Below are positions 1 through 8,539 of a DNA stretch of 64,000 nucleotides, piece by piece. Made by a program: the position numbers and the translations under genes. The notes beneath the pieces are model-generated. The model had not been told where the DNA came from and did no database searches. It was given only the letters and a program-made list of their open reading frames with translations. The stretch comes from Bacteroidia bacterium (lineage in GTDB: Bacteria > Bacteroidota > Bacteroidia > B-17B0 > Aurantibacillaceae). Positions within the stretch are counted from its first letter, which is position 1. Every line of letters begins with the position of its first letter. The DNA lies in NCBI GenBank assembly GCA_016787705.1, contig JAEUTP010000010.1:124001-188000 (forward strand), read 5' to 3'.

Positions 1-436
1 TTTCAATTAATGAACGTTTCCAGTTTCCGAAGAACAAGGTACTAATCTCAATAGTTAAAATAATAAAGGTTACTAAAATTCCCATAACAATAGCTGTGCC
101 CATGAAAGCGTCTTTTGCCGCGGCAGGTAAGGCACAAACAAATTTATCAAACGATAACATGGAAAGATACATTGCAAAAGCGCTAAACAACATGCTTATT
201 GGAAGATGAAAAAGAATACGTTTTGCCGGACTCTTTTCCCAAGGAAATTTAAGATTCATTATAGTGTCAATTCTTAAATTACCTTCCCAAACGATAATTG
301 TAATTAAAATAGAAATAAGGAAATCAAAGATCTTGTGATGACCATGATCATTATGTTCAACAACAATATCCAAAAGAAAGGAAATGATAATTCCCAGGAT
401 AATCATGTAAACGAAACGTATCTTATTTCTTCTCAC
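1..436 (-). CDS. LytS/YehU-like sensor histidine kinase, N-terminal membrane part (3' end outside window)
   Basis: This open frame runs off the left edge. It starts at a GTG (434-436) right after an in-frame stop, or at the ATG at 404-406. The product shows about four hydrophobic segments. It ends at the window edge in a FFGNWKRSLIE-type sequence, which in LytS-family kinases (His_kinase domain) joins the last membrane helix to the coiled coil before the catalytic domain. A His/Asp-rich EHNDHGHH stretch follows the first helix and may face the periplasm. The kinase domain itself is not visible, so the family call rests on topology and the linker. The quinone reductase gene lies 20 bases upstream on the same strand, which suggests co-transcription. 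Confidence 0.6.
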   Translation of the reverse strand, partial: MRRNKIRFVYMIILGIIISFLLDIVVEHNDHGHHKIFDFLISILITIIVWEGNLRIDTIMNLKFPWEKSPAKRILFHLPISMLFSAFAMYLSMLSFDKFVCALPAAAKDAFMGTAIVMGILVTFIILTIEISTLFFGNWKRSLIE

Positions 437-455
437 TGCTTAAATGTAATAAAAA

Positions 456-1034
456 TTATGCTCCCTTCTTTCCAAGCAGTTCAACTTTTTCGATCCACTT
501 TTGCCTGAACTCTATTTTTGATTTGCGAATAGGGCCAATACCCGTAACCTTTATTGGAGCTATACCGCAAAAACCCAGGACACGTTTTTTTACCATATTA
601 ACTGATGGTGCATGGTAAACATATTTATAAAACCAAACAGGTGTATCTGTTGTATAAATGATTCTGGCAGTTTTGCCGGTCAATAATTTATCCCAAAAAA
701 CACTTCCTTCTTTATATTTAAAAGCAAAACCGGGCAATAATGCATTGTCAAAAAAACCTTTTAATAAAGCTGGCACGGAGCCCCACCAAACAGGGTGGAC
801 AATAACGATATGATTGGCCCATTTTATTTTTTCCTGTGCTAATAATATATCTGCTGCAACCGCGTTTTGTTTTGAATAACCAAATTCGAGGTTTAAGTTA
901 AACTCGAGTTCATAAAGGTTTAACAAAACAACTTCGTTACCCGATGCTTTCGCCCCTCCTTTATAAACATCGCACAATGTATTACAAAAACTATCTTTTT
1001 TAGGATGCCCGTTTATGATCAATATCTTTTTCAT
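456..1034 (-). CDS. NAD(P)H quinone oxidoreductase, flavodoxin-like fold (Flavodoxin_2)
   Basis: The 192-residue protein has the layout of the MdaB/KefF/NQO1-like flavodoxin-fold family, which reduces quinones by two electrons using FMN or FAD and NAD(P)H. The start MKKILIINGHPKKDSF is the phosphate-binding loop after the first strand. HPVWWGSVPALLKGFFDN at about residues 80-97 is the conserved flavin-binding segment. No signal peptide is present, so it should be cytosolic. It lies just upstream of the LytS-like kinase gene on the same strand. The substrate cannot be told from sequence. Confidence 0.88.
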   Translation of the reverse strand: MKKILIINGHPKKDSFCNTLCDVYKGGAKASGNEVVLLNLYELEFNLNLEFGYSKQNAVAADILLAQEKIKWANHIVIVHPVWWGSVPALLKGFFDNALLPGFAFKYKEGSVFWDKLLTGKTARIIYTTDTPVWFYKYVYHAPSVNMVKKRVLGFCGIAPIKVTGIGPIRKSKIEFRQKWIEKVELLGKKGA

Positions 1035-1054
1035 TTGAATTAATAATATGTTTA

Positions 1055-1140
1055 AACCACTGAGACATTATGAACACAAAGCTGAACTAAGAAAAAAATT
1101 AAGCTAAGTGCTTCTCAGTGTTATAAGTGCTTTTGTGGTT
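1055..1140. repeat. Intergenic inverted-repeat element, AACCAC...GTGGTT type
   Basis: The ends are AACCAC (1055-1060) and GTGGTT (1135-1140). Inside, CACTGAGA (1059-1066 region) pairs with TCTCAGTG (1113-1120 region). It fills the gap between the TonB receptor 3' end and the quinone reductase start. It has the look of the small interspersed palindromic elements common in Bacteroidota intergenic DNA. Only one copy lies in this window. Confidence 0.5.
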
Positions 1141-1144
1141 AAAA

Positions 1145-3523
1145 TTAAAATTGAATTTTATATACAAAATTTGGAAAGAACCCGATTTGGTAAGCGGTGT
1201 TTATTTTATTTGTAACAGGGTTATACCTTTGCGCAAACACATTTTTGTTATTGGTTACATTTTGAATATCAAACGAAAGTGTTTGAGATATTTTACTTTT
1301 ACGACTGTTAAATGTAAAACCTGTTTTTACATCTAGTCTAAAAAAATCAGGGTTGCGTTCAGAAAAAGCTTTATCATCTCCTTGCAGCACTTGCTCATGC
1401 GCTGCTTGCGATGCTGCAAGATCAACCGGTGTAAAATAACGTCCGCCGGCTTGTGTCATTTTTACTCCAACAGAAAATACGTTGCGTTTTTCTTTACCAA
1501 TTTTAAAATCTTTACCTCCTAATACATTGTAAACGTAATTACCATTAAATGCCGTGTTATGTTCTACTCCATCACTACCTTTGTATTTCGATTCATAAAC
1601 CGTACCGGTCAATAAAACATAATAACCTTTGCTAAAAAACTTCTCTACAGTTAACTCTGCTCCATAATTTGTACCTGTACCTTTATTTACGAGATTAACC
1701 TGGTTGTTTGGCAAAAAACTTGCGCCTGCATTTAACATCGAATAGCTACTTTGTATTTGTGTTACCGGCACATTAGCCAACATCTGGTAATACACTTCTG
1801 TTTTTATACGCCAGTCTTTAATTGGCAATAGATCATAGCCCACTACAAAATGCTGGCTGGTGGTAAAACCAAGGTCTTTATTGGTAGATTCATATGTGCC
1901 ATCTGCTTTTCGTGTACGGTAAAAATAAACATCGGCAGGTTGCATTTGGCTGTGCATACCATAACCAAGACTTACTGCATTTTTTTCATTTATCTGGTAT
2001 TTCAATCCTGCACGTGGCTCAATGGATGTTGAATTATTAATATCCAACAACTGACCATGAACCCCTAAGTTTAATGTTAACTTATCTGTAAAGCGGTACT
2101 TAGCCTGAACATAGGCCTGGTACAATGTCATATAATCATTAAAATCCCAGTATTTATTCCAAACCGAATTTGAATCTCTTACACGTGCATCTAATATCAG
2201 ATTAATCACCTCCGATATTATACCTGTTTTTACAAATAATTTTGAACTTATTTTTGAGTTGAATGAAGTATTGATTGAATAGTGGATCTGACCTGATTTA
2301 TTTTCCACATAACGTTCTAAAGGCTTTGTATCGGTTGCAATATTATCTTCTAAATAATTTGAACCGTTATAAGTAGCGCCAATTATGGTATTAAAATACG
2401 AACGCTCATTTACTTTTATAAAATGTTTTATACCAACAATACCAATATCACTTGTAAAATAGCTATCTTTTATTGGATTGGCGAAAAGATCGGTGCTATC
2501 AATTTTAGCATGATTAAAATCTATTTTACTTTTTGCACCTAAACCAAATAAAGTAAATTTGCCAATTTTTGTTGTACCTCCGTTTATTTTAAAAGAAAGG
2601 TCCTGGTAAAAAGGTGTAGCTGTTGTGCCAATAGGAATGCCAATAGCTTGCGCAACGCCTGTAAAAGAATAACGGTAAGCTAGTAAATAAGAAGAACCTT
2701 TTTTCTTATTTATTGGCCCTTCAGTCATGGCCTCTAAACCTGTAAGCGCCCCTAATTGCAAAGTGTGTTCATGTTTTTCTGAATTACCTGTTCTAAAACC
2801 AAGATCAAAAACACCTGCATTGGCATTACCATATTCTGACGGAAAAGCAGAGGTAAAAAAATCGGAATTCTTAATAACGTTTGTATTAATGGCGCTTACG
2901 GGCCCACCAGTTGTGCCAACAGTTGAAAAGTGATTTGGATTCGGAACATTTAAACCTTCAATACGCCATAAAACGCCTATGGGAGAATTACCGCGAATAA
3001 CAATGTCATTTCGCGAATCGTCAGGCGAGCTTACACCTGCAAAGTTAGCAGCAAGACGAGAAGGATCGGATCTTCCACCGGCATAACGGTTCACTTCCTC
3101 CATAGAAAAAGAACGCCCGCTTACGCTTGTCATTTCATTATTAGTCTCATTCTTTTTAGATGCAGAAACTTCAACTTCCGTTAAGGCACTTATCGTTTCT
3201 TCCATGCCAATATCTAATATTACTTCTTTACCGGAAGTAACAACCACATTTGGCATTACAATTTCTTTATAACCCGTATAAGATATTTTAAGATCGTACC
3301 TGCCTGGTGCAACATCTGTAATTTTAAAACGGCCATCCATATCAGTAACAGAGCCTTTAAGAGGCTCAATACCGAGTATTACAATATTTGCGCCCGGAAT
3401 ACTAGATTGGGATTGTTTATCCATTACTGTACCTCGAACGGTTTGAGTAGTTGTTTGTGCTATCGCATTTACAGCAAATACTGCAAAAAACAATAATAAA
3501 AGATTAAAATAATTTTTTTTCAT
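1145..3523 (-). CDS. TonB-dependent outer-membrane receptor with carboxypeptidase-like regulatory domain
   Basis: I chose the ATG at 3521-3523 because it gives a clean signal peptide (MKKNYFNLLLLFFAVFAVNAIAQ). The frame stays open upstream to 3625, but that part has no secretory character. The 792-residue product has a CarboxypepD_reg-like beta-sandwich at about 25-115 (VRGTVMDKQSQSSIPGANI), a plug domain at about 125-240 with IVIRGNSPIGVLWRIEGL, and a 22-strand-type barrel ending in aromatic QF. This is the usual Bacteroidota TonB receptor design for active import of a large or scarce ligand. It is not a clear SusC, and no SusD gene is adjacent, so the substrate is unknown. The divergent SiaC-like gene shares its upstream region. 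Confidence 0.9.
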   Translation of the reverse strand: MKKNYFNLLLLFFAVFAVNAIAQTTTQTVRGTVMDKQSQSSIPGANIVILGIEPLKGSVTDMDGRFKITDVAPGRYDLKISYTGYKEIVMPNVVVTSGKEVILDIGMEETISALTEVEVSASKKNETNNEMTSVSGRSFSMEEVNRYAGGRSDPSRLAANFAGVSSPDDSRNDIVIRGNSPIGVLWRIEGLNVPNPNHFSTVGTTGGPVSAINTNVIKNSDFFTSAFPSEYGNANAGVFDLGFRTGNSEKHEHTLQLGALTGLEAMTEGPINKKKGSSYLLAYRYSFTGVAQAIGIPIGTTATPFYQDLSFKINGGTTKIGKFTLFGLGAKSKIDFNHAKIDSTDLFANPIKDSYFTSDIGIVGIKHFIKVNERSYFNTIIGATYNGSNYLEDNIATDTKPLERYVENKSGQIHYSINTSFNSKISSKLFVKTGIISEVINLILDARVRDSNSVWNKYWDFNDYMTLYQAYVQAKYRFTDKLTLNLGVHGQLLDINNSTSIEPRAGLKYQINEKNAVSLGYGMHSQMQPADVYFYRTRKADGTYESTNKDLGFTTSQHFVVGYDLLPIKDWRIKTEVYYQMLANVPVTQIQSSYSMLNAGASFLPNNQVNLVNKGTGTNYGAELTVEKFFSKGYYVLLTGTVYESKYKGSDGVEHNTAFNGNYVYNVLGGKDFKIGKEKRNVFSVGVKMTQAGGRYFTPVDLAASQAAHEQVLQGDDKAFSERNPDFFRLDVKTGFTFNSRKSKISQTLSFDIQNVTNNKNVFAQRYNPVTNKINTAYQIGFFPNFVYKIQF

Positions 3524-3666
3524 TTTGTGGGTTTTTGTGAGAGCGAAACTAAATAGAAGATGTAGACCTGGAAATGATAAAACCGATGAACTGTTGAATT
3601 TTGCCTGTGAATTGTAAAATCCCAAGATTCAATGATTTGGATAGATAAGCTCAAAAAATTCCTAAA

Positions 3667-3690
3667 AATATACCCATGGTTGGGTATATT
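3667..3690. promoter_or_regulatory. Perfect 10-bp inverted repeat between divergent genes (operator candidate)
   Basis: AATATACCCA (3667-3676), a 4-base spacer, then TGGGTATATT (3681-3690). The arms are exactly complementary. The site sits near the middle of the gap between the TonB receptor start (3523) and the SiaC-like start (3813). A TAccTTTa box (3695-3702), similar to a Bacteroidota -7 element, follows directly on the + strand. Its form suits a dimeric repressor or activator, but an RNA hairpin is also possible. Confidence 0.4.
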
Positions 3691-3812
3691 CTTTTACCTT
3701 TAAAGTGCCTACACTTGAAGAAGTAATTCTGAACCAAAAATTTTAATATTTTTAAGGACGATTTGTAGGATAAACAAACGCAAATACGATTTAAAAAATT
3801 AAAAAGCAGAGA

Positions 3813-4190
3813 ATGGAAAATTTAATTATTGCATCTACATTAAAATCTCCCGAAGTAAAATTTAATACTAACGGTGATCTTTTAATTGCGGGAAAATCAA
3901 TTCCTGAAGATTCAAACAGTTATTATAAACCCCTATTCGCTTGGCTGGAAGAATTCAAAAAAACATCGCCTCCGGCTATTAACTTAACACTTAAGCTAGA
4001 GTACATGAATACTTCAAGTGTACGTATTGTATTAAGATTTTTACAAAACCTGGTGGCCTTGTCAAAAGAAAATGTAGCACTTAAAATTAAATGGATCTAC
4101 GATTTTGATGATGATGACATTTGCGAACAAGGAGAAATTATCCAGGAAAGCATTAAATATCCCATCGAAATGGTAGAGTATAAACCTTAA
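3813..4190 (+). CDS. SiaC-like regulatory phosphoprotein (DUF1987)
   Basis: The 125-residue protein matches the DUF1987/SiaC family in length and pattern: an N-terminal ATLKSPEVKF-like strand, a central LEYMNTSSVRIVLRFLQNL segment, and a C-terminal region with acidic DFDDDDICEQGE. In Pseudomonas aeruginosa SiaC is phosphorylated by the kinase SiaB on a threonine, dephosphorylated by the PP2C phosphatase SiaA, and when unphosphorylated activates the diguanylate cyclase SiaD. The NTSS at residues 66-69 is the likely phosphoacceptor site, with Thr67 the best candidate. The next gene, 49 bases downstream, is a PP2C phosphatase, which fits the SiaA role. No SiaB-like kinase or GGDEF gene lies in the window. 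Confidence 0.85.
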   Translation: MENLIIASTLKSPEVKFNTNGDLLIAGKSIPEDSNSYYKPLFAWLEEFKKTSPPAINLTLKLEYMNTSSVRIVLRFLQNLVALSKENVALKIKWIYDFDDDDICEQGEIIQESIKYPIEMVEYKP

Positions 4191-4239
4191 TCACTTACCC
4201 TTTTGGTATTGCCGTAAGAGTAAGTATAAATTAATTCAA

Positions 4240-6399
4240 ATGAAATTAGTTTTATCGCTCTTATTACTTAGTTCACTTGCCTTTTCGCAGATCGATCAAA
4301 AACAAGTTGATTCACTAACAAAGGTCGCCAACAGCAAATCACCCGATAGTATTCGCATTACTGCCCTATCCGATCTTAACTGGATCTTCGCTGTATCCAA
4401 CCCGAAAAAATCAAAAGAATATGCTGTACACGAAATAAGGTTAGCAATTAATGCTTCACCATTATTAAAAGCGCAAGCTTACAATGATATTGCCATTTCT
4501 TTTTATCGGTTAACATTAAACGATTCTGCATTATTCTATAATAAAAAAGCTTATGAGTTAAGAAAAGCGACCGGGCGCAAAGATCTTATGGCGTCATCTT
4601 TAAGCAAAATAGCAAACATTTATACAGATCAAGGCAATTATTCGCAGGCACTTATTACCAACTTAGAAGCATTGAACATTTACGAGCAAACGAATGATGA
4701 GCCTAAACTGGCTTTACTTTATGGCAATATTGGGCAGCTATACGAAAAACTAAATCGTATGGATAAACAAATTTATTATTGCGAAAAATCGTTAGGACTT
4801 TGTAAAAAAACAGGTAACGAGTATGGTGAAGCCAATTGCCTTGCAAACCTTGCGGGTTGTTACTTAAAAAAAGGAAAGGAAAAAGAAGCTTTTGAAATGA
4901 TGGACAGGGTTGTAAATGTTTATACAAAATATAACGATTCGCTAAACCTTTCGAGCGTATATAACAATTTGGGCTATATGCACCGTTTAATTGGTAATAC
5001 CAAAGAAGGGAAAGCTTACTATTTAAAAGCCATCGTTATTTGTAAAAGACTTAAAAACACACAAAGCCTGCTTTTATATCTTCATAATTTAAGCTCGATT
5101 TATTTAGCTGAAAAAAATTACCAGGAAGCAGAAAGAACAAGCAAAGAAGTGCTTTCGCTTACGCCGGCAAATAACATTGACCAATTATTATTGACTTACC
5201 GGTTGCTGGCAACAATTTATCCATACCTTAATAAGCCCGATGAAGCCAATCTTTATTTAGATAATTTTACAGATCTTAAAGATTCTGTTTTTTCAAAAGA
5301 AAATGCAGGTGCTATGGCCCGTTTACAAACGCTTTTTGAAACAGAAAAACAGGATCTTACCATTCAAAACCTCGAAAAAGATAAAACTTTACAGGCAACA
5401 CAAATTAAAAAACGTAATACTACAATTACAGCCGTTACAATTGGTTTAGCTTTATGCTTGCTATTAATATTTGCTGTTTACCGAAGTTATAGATTAAAAC
5501 AAAAAGCCAATCTCATAATTACCGAACAAAAAGAAAAAGTAGAATCGCAACGCGATGAATTAAAACACAAAAATGAAGTAATTGAAGAAAAACAAAAAGA
5601 AATTACTGATAGTATTAATTATGCCAAACGCATACAGGAAGCAATTTTACCTAATGTAAATGACATTAATAACCACTTTAGTTCTAATTTTGTGTATTAC
5701 AAACCAAAAGATATTGTAGCCGGTGATTTTTACTGGATGCATGCCAATAATGATATTATTTTAATAGCAGCTGCAGATAGTACCGGCCACGGTGTACCCG
5801 GAGCAATGGTAAGTATTGTTTGCAGTAACGCGTTAGATAAAGCTGTAAAAGATTTTGGTTTAATTGTGCCGGGAGAGATATTAGATAAAACAACCGATCT
5901 TGTAGTAGAAGCATTTGTAAAGAATGGCGAAGTAACTAAAGGCGAAATGGGTGAAGAGATAAAAGACGGAATGGATATTTCGTTATTATGCATTGATAAA
6001 AAAAATAAAAAAATACTCTGGAGTGGCGCCAATAATCAATTATGGTATGTTGCACCGGAGCTTGTAATTGCACCTTCGCATGGTGTATTTAGAGAGATAA
6101 AAGAGGTAAAGGCCGATAAGCAACCTATTGGTAAAAATGATCATCGTAAACCATTCACAACACACGAAATACCTTACGAAGAAGGCACCATTTTTTATTT
6201 AATGACTGATGGCTATGCCGATCAGTTTGGGGGGCCAAAAGGCAAAAAATTCAAGTACAAGAATCTTGAATTGCTGTTAACCGAAAATTGTGCATGCGAG
6301 CTTACAGAGCAAAAGAATAAACTGGCAACAACCTTTGAAACCTGGAAAACCGGGCACGAACAGGTAGATGATGTTACCATTTTAGGCATAAGGATATAG
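4240..6399 (+). CDS. TPR sensor with SpoIIE-type PP2C Ser/Thr phosphatase domain
   Basis: The 719-residue protein has a signal peptide (MKLVLSLLLLSSLAFSQ) and about seven TPR-like helical repeats (about 30-350) expected in the periplasm. One transmembrane helix follows (about 394-416), then a coiled coil (about 425-465) with the linker KQKEITDSINYAKRIQEAILP. The cytoplasmic SpoIIE phosphatase spans about 480-719. Metal-binding aspartates are visible in AGDFYW (D496), AADSTGHGVPGA (D513), MTDGYADQFGG and EQVDDVTILG. The likely role is to sense an envelope state and dephosphorylate a protein substrate. Because the SiaC-like gene lies just upstream, SiaC is the natural substrate. That pairing is inferred from position. 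Confidence 0.88.
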   Translation: MKLVLSLLLLSSLAFSQIDQKQVDSLTKVANSKSPDSIRITALSDLNWIFAVSNPKKSKEYAVHEIRLAINASPLLKAQAYNDIAISFYRLTLNDSALFYNKKAYELRKATGRKDLMASSLSKIANIYTDQGNYSQALITNLEALNIYEQTNDEPKLALLYGNIGQLYEKLNRMDKQIYYCEKSLGLCKKTGNEYGEANCLANLAGCYLKKGKEKEAFEMMDRVVNVYTKYNDSLNLSSVYNNLGYMHRLIGNTKEGKAYYLKAIVICKRLKNTQSLLLYLHNLSSIYLAEKNYQEAERTSKEVLSLTPANNIDQLLLTYRLLATIYPYLNKPDEANLYLDNFTDLKDSVFSKENAGAMARLQTLFETEKQDLTIQNLEKDKTLQATQIKKRNTTITAVTIGLALCLLLIFAVYRSYRLKQKANLIITEQKEKVESQRDELKHKNEVIEEKQKEITDSINYAKRIQEAILPNVNDINNHFSSNFVYYKPKDIVAGDFYWMHANNDIILIAAADSTGHGVPGAMVSIVCSNALDKAVKDFGLIVPGEILDKTTDLVVEAFVKNGEVTKGEMGEEIKDGMDISLLCIDKKNKKILWSGANNQLWYVAPELVIAPSHGVFREIKEVKADKQPIGKNDHRKPFTTHEIPYEEGTIFYLMTDGYADQFGGPKGKKFKYKNLELLLTENCACELTEQKNKLATTFETWKTGHEQVDDVTILGIRI

Positions 6400-6490
6400 C
6401 ACTAAAACTAAAATCTCAATTTTTTATGGAATAACTTAAACCGGTGCATCTATATGTAAAAGATCTTATTAATCTATTAAAATATATATC

Positions 6491-8380
6491 ATGCTTAAAT
6501 TATCATCACTTATAATTTTCGTCTCAGCAAGCTTATTAAGCTTTTCACACACACCAAAAAAAACAGTCAATTCGTCCTGTTCCGTTCATGGCATAGTTTC
6601 AGATAATGCAAATAATGAAGCTGTTCCATTTGCTAGTGTACAATTATTTAAGCAAGACAATTCTGTTGCCGGAACTGCAACTACAGATATGTTAGGCGAA
6701 TATTGTTTTAAAAGCATTCCGGCAGGCATTTATAAATTAACTGCAACTTATGTTGGCTATACTTCTAAAACCATTAAAGCTGTTAAAGTAACCGATGCTA
6801 GCAATTTAAAACTGGACATTAAACTAAGCACGGTGCCGGGTATGGCTTTACAAGAAGTGGTTGTTGTAAAAGAGTATGAAGTAAAACAAAACAAAAATTA
6901 TTTATCCGGCAACGCACGAAAAAAAGATTTTAAGGTAGGTTATTCAAGCCCAATGATTTCGTCCGGCGAATTTAATACAGAAGAATATGCTAAGATAGAT
7001 GATAATGAATTTAAGGATTCTAAAAAAAATCCGCTTTCAACATTTAGTATTGATGTGGATAAAGCGTCCTACAGCAACGTTCGTCGTTTTATCATGCAAG
7101 GACAATTGCCACCCACAGATGCTGTAAGGGTTGAAGAAATGGTAAACTATTTTTCTTACAATTATCCGCAGCCAAAAGGTAATAATCCTTTTTCTATTAC
7201 TACACAATATATGGATTGTCCCTGGAACAAACAGCACAACTTAATACACATTGGTTTACAGGGAAAAGAAATTAAAATGGAAAACACCCCTGCTAACAAC
7301 CTGGTTTTTTTAATTGATGTATCAGGTTCTATGAATGATCCTAATAAATTACCTTTATTAAAATCAGGTTTAACTTTATTGGTAGATCAAATGCGGCGGC
7401 AGGATAAAGTTGCTATTGTTGTTTACGCTGGTGCGGCAGGTATTGTTTTACCTTCAACAAACGAAAAAGCTAAGATACTTGGTGCGCTTGAACAATTAGA
7501 AGCAGGAGGATCAACTGCAGGTGGCGAAGGAATTTTGTTAGCCTATAAAACAGCAAAAGATAATTTTATGAAAAGTGGTAATAACCGCATTATTTTAGCT
7601 ACCGATGGCGATTTTAATGTTGGCGCCAGCAGTGATGGCGAGTTGGTTCGAATTATCGAAAAAGAAAGAGAAGCCGGCGTATTTTTAACTGTATTGGGTT
7701 TTGGAAGCGGTAATTATAAAGACTCGAAAATGGAGCAACTGGCAGATAAAGGAAATGGTAATTACGCATACATAGATAATATTTTAGAAGCAAAAAAAGT
7801 TTTGGTTAAAGAAATGGGAGGAACGTTACTGACCATTGCAAAAGATGTGAAAATTCAGATTGAATTTAATCCCGCAAAAGTTAAAGCTTATCGACTGGTG
7901 GGTTATGAGAACAGGTTATTGAATAACGAAGATTTCAATGATGATAAAAAAGACGCAGGAGAATTAGGCGCAGGACATAGCGTTACAGCCATTTATGAAA
8001 TAATTCCGGCAGGTTCAACTGAATTAGTTGCATCTGTTGATGAATTAAAATACCAGCAAAGCATGCCGCTTATTAAATCAACAAACAACGAGGTAATGAC
8101 CATTAAATTCAGGTATAAAGCGCCTACAGATACAGTTTCACAATTAATCACTGAAATAATGCAGGATAAAAAATTAAGTACAGATAAAGTATCGGACGAT
8201 TGTCGTTTTGCCATTGCAGTTGCTGAATTTGGAATGTTGTTACGTGATTCTAAATTTAAAGGGGAAGCCAACTACAATAATATTTTAGCACAGGCTCGTT
8301 CTTCAAAAGGAAAAGATGATGAAGGCTACCGTGCTGAATTTATAAGGCTGGTTGAAATGGCTGAACTGTTAAAAAAATAA
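6491..8380 (+). CDS. Secreted von Willebrand factor A protein, YfbK-like, with carboxypeptidase-like regulatory domain
   Basis: The 629-residue protein begins with a signal peptide (about 1-20). A CarboxypepD_reg-like domain follows at about 33-112 (VHGIVSDNANNEAVPFASV). The YfbK-type N-terminal region is at about 175-250 (STFSIDVDKASYSNVRRF). The VWA domain starts at about 268 and carries an intact MIDAS motif DVSGS (D276, S278, S280). The remaining 160 residues match the DUF3520/YfbK C-terminal domain. These proteins are thought to act in metal-dependent adhesion or complex assembly at the cell surface; no exact function is known. It lies 91 bases after the TPR-PP2C gene and may be co-transcribed. 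Confidence 0.88.
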   Translation: MLKLSSLIIFVSASLLSFSHTPKKTVNSSCSVHGIVSDNANNEAVPFASVQLFKQDNSVAGTATTDMLGEYCFKSIPAGIYKLTATYVGYTSKTIKAVKVTDASNLKLDIKLSTVPGMALQEVVVVKEYEVKQNKNYLSGNARKKDFKVGYSSPMISSGEFNTEEYAKIDDNEFKDSKKNPLSTFSIDVDKASYSNVRRFIMQGQLPPTDAVRVEEMVNYFSYNYPQPKGNNPFSITTQYMDCPWNKQHNLIHIGLQGKEIKMENTPANNLVFLIDVSGSMNDPNKLPLLKSGLTLLVDQMRRQDKVAIVVYAGAAGIVLPSTNEKAKILGALEQLEAGGSTAGGEGILLAYKTAKDNFMKSGNNRIILATDGDFNVGASSDGELVRIIEKEREAGVFLTVLGFGSGNYKDSKMEQLADKGNGNYAYIDNILEAKKVLVKEMGGTLLTIAKDVKIQIEFNPAKVKAYRLVGYENRLLNNEDFNDDKKDAGELGAGHSVTAIYEIIPAGSTELVASVDELKYQQSMPLIKSTNNEVMTIKFRYKAPTDTVSQLITEIMQDKKLSTDKVSDDCRFAIAVAEFGMLLRDSKFKGEANYNNILAQARSSKGKDDEGYRAEFIRLVEMAELLKK

Positions 8381-8382
8381 CT

Positions 8383-8440
8383 CTCCGGGCCCCTCTTTTT
8401 TAGAGAGGTCCTGATAGCCATCGGGATAGGGTGAGGACAA
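8383..8440. repeat. Intergenic hairpin element (CCCCTC...GAGAGG type)
   Basis: Just after the VWA stop codon, CCTC and GAGAGG flank a T6 loop. This is followed by a CCTGATAGCCATCGGGATAGGG segment of typical interspersed-repeat appearance. It may act as a transcription terminator for the VWA gene. Only one copy is seen here. Confidence 0.35.
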
Positions 8441-8539
8441 ACGAATTTTAATTATCCCCCATTTAGGGTGAGCACTTGTTCTTATACTGTTTTTAATTTT
8501 AATGTATTAACCCAACATTAATCTTAAAAAATATATTCC

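Noticed and set aside
3524..3625. N-terminal extension of the TonB receptor from the ATG at 3625
   Set aside because: The extension precedes a textbook signal peptide beginning at the ATG at 3523.
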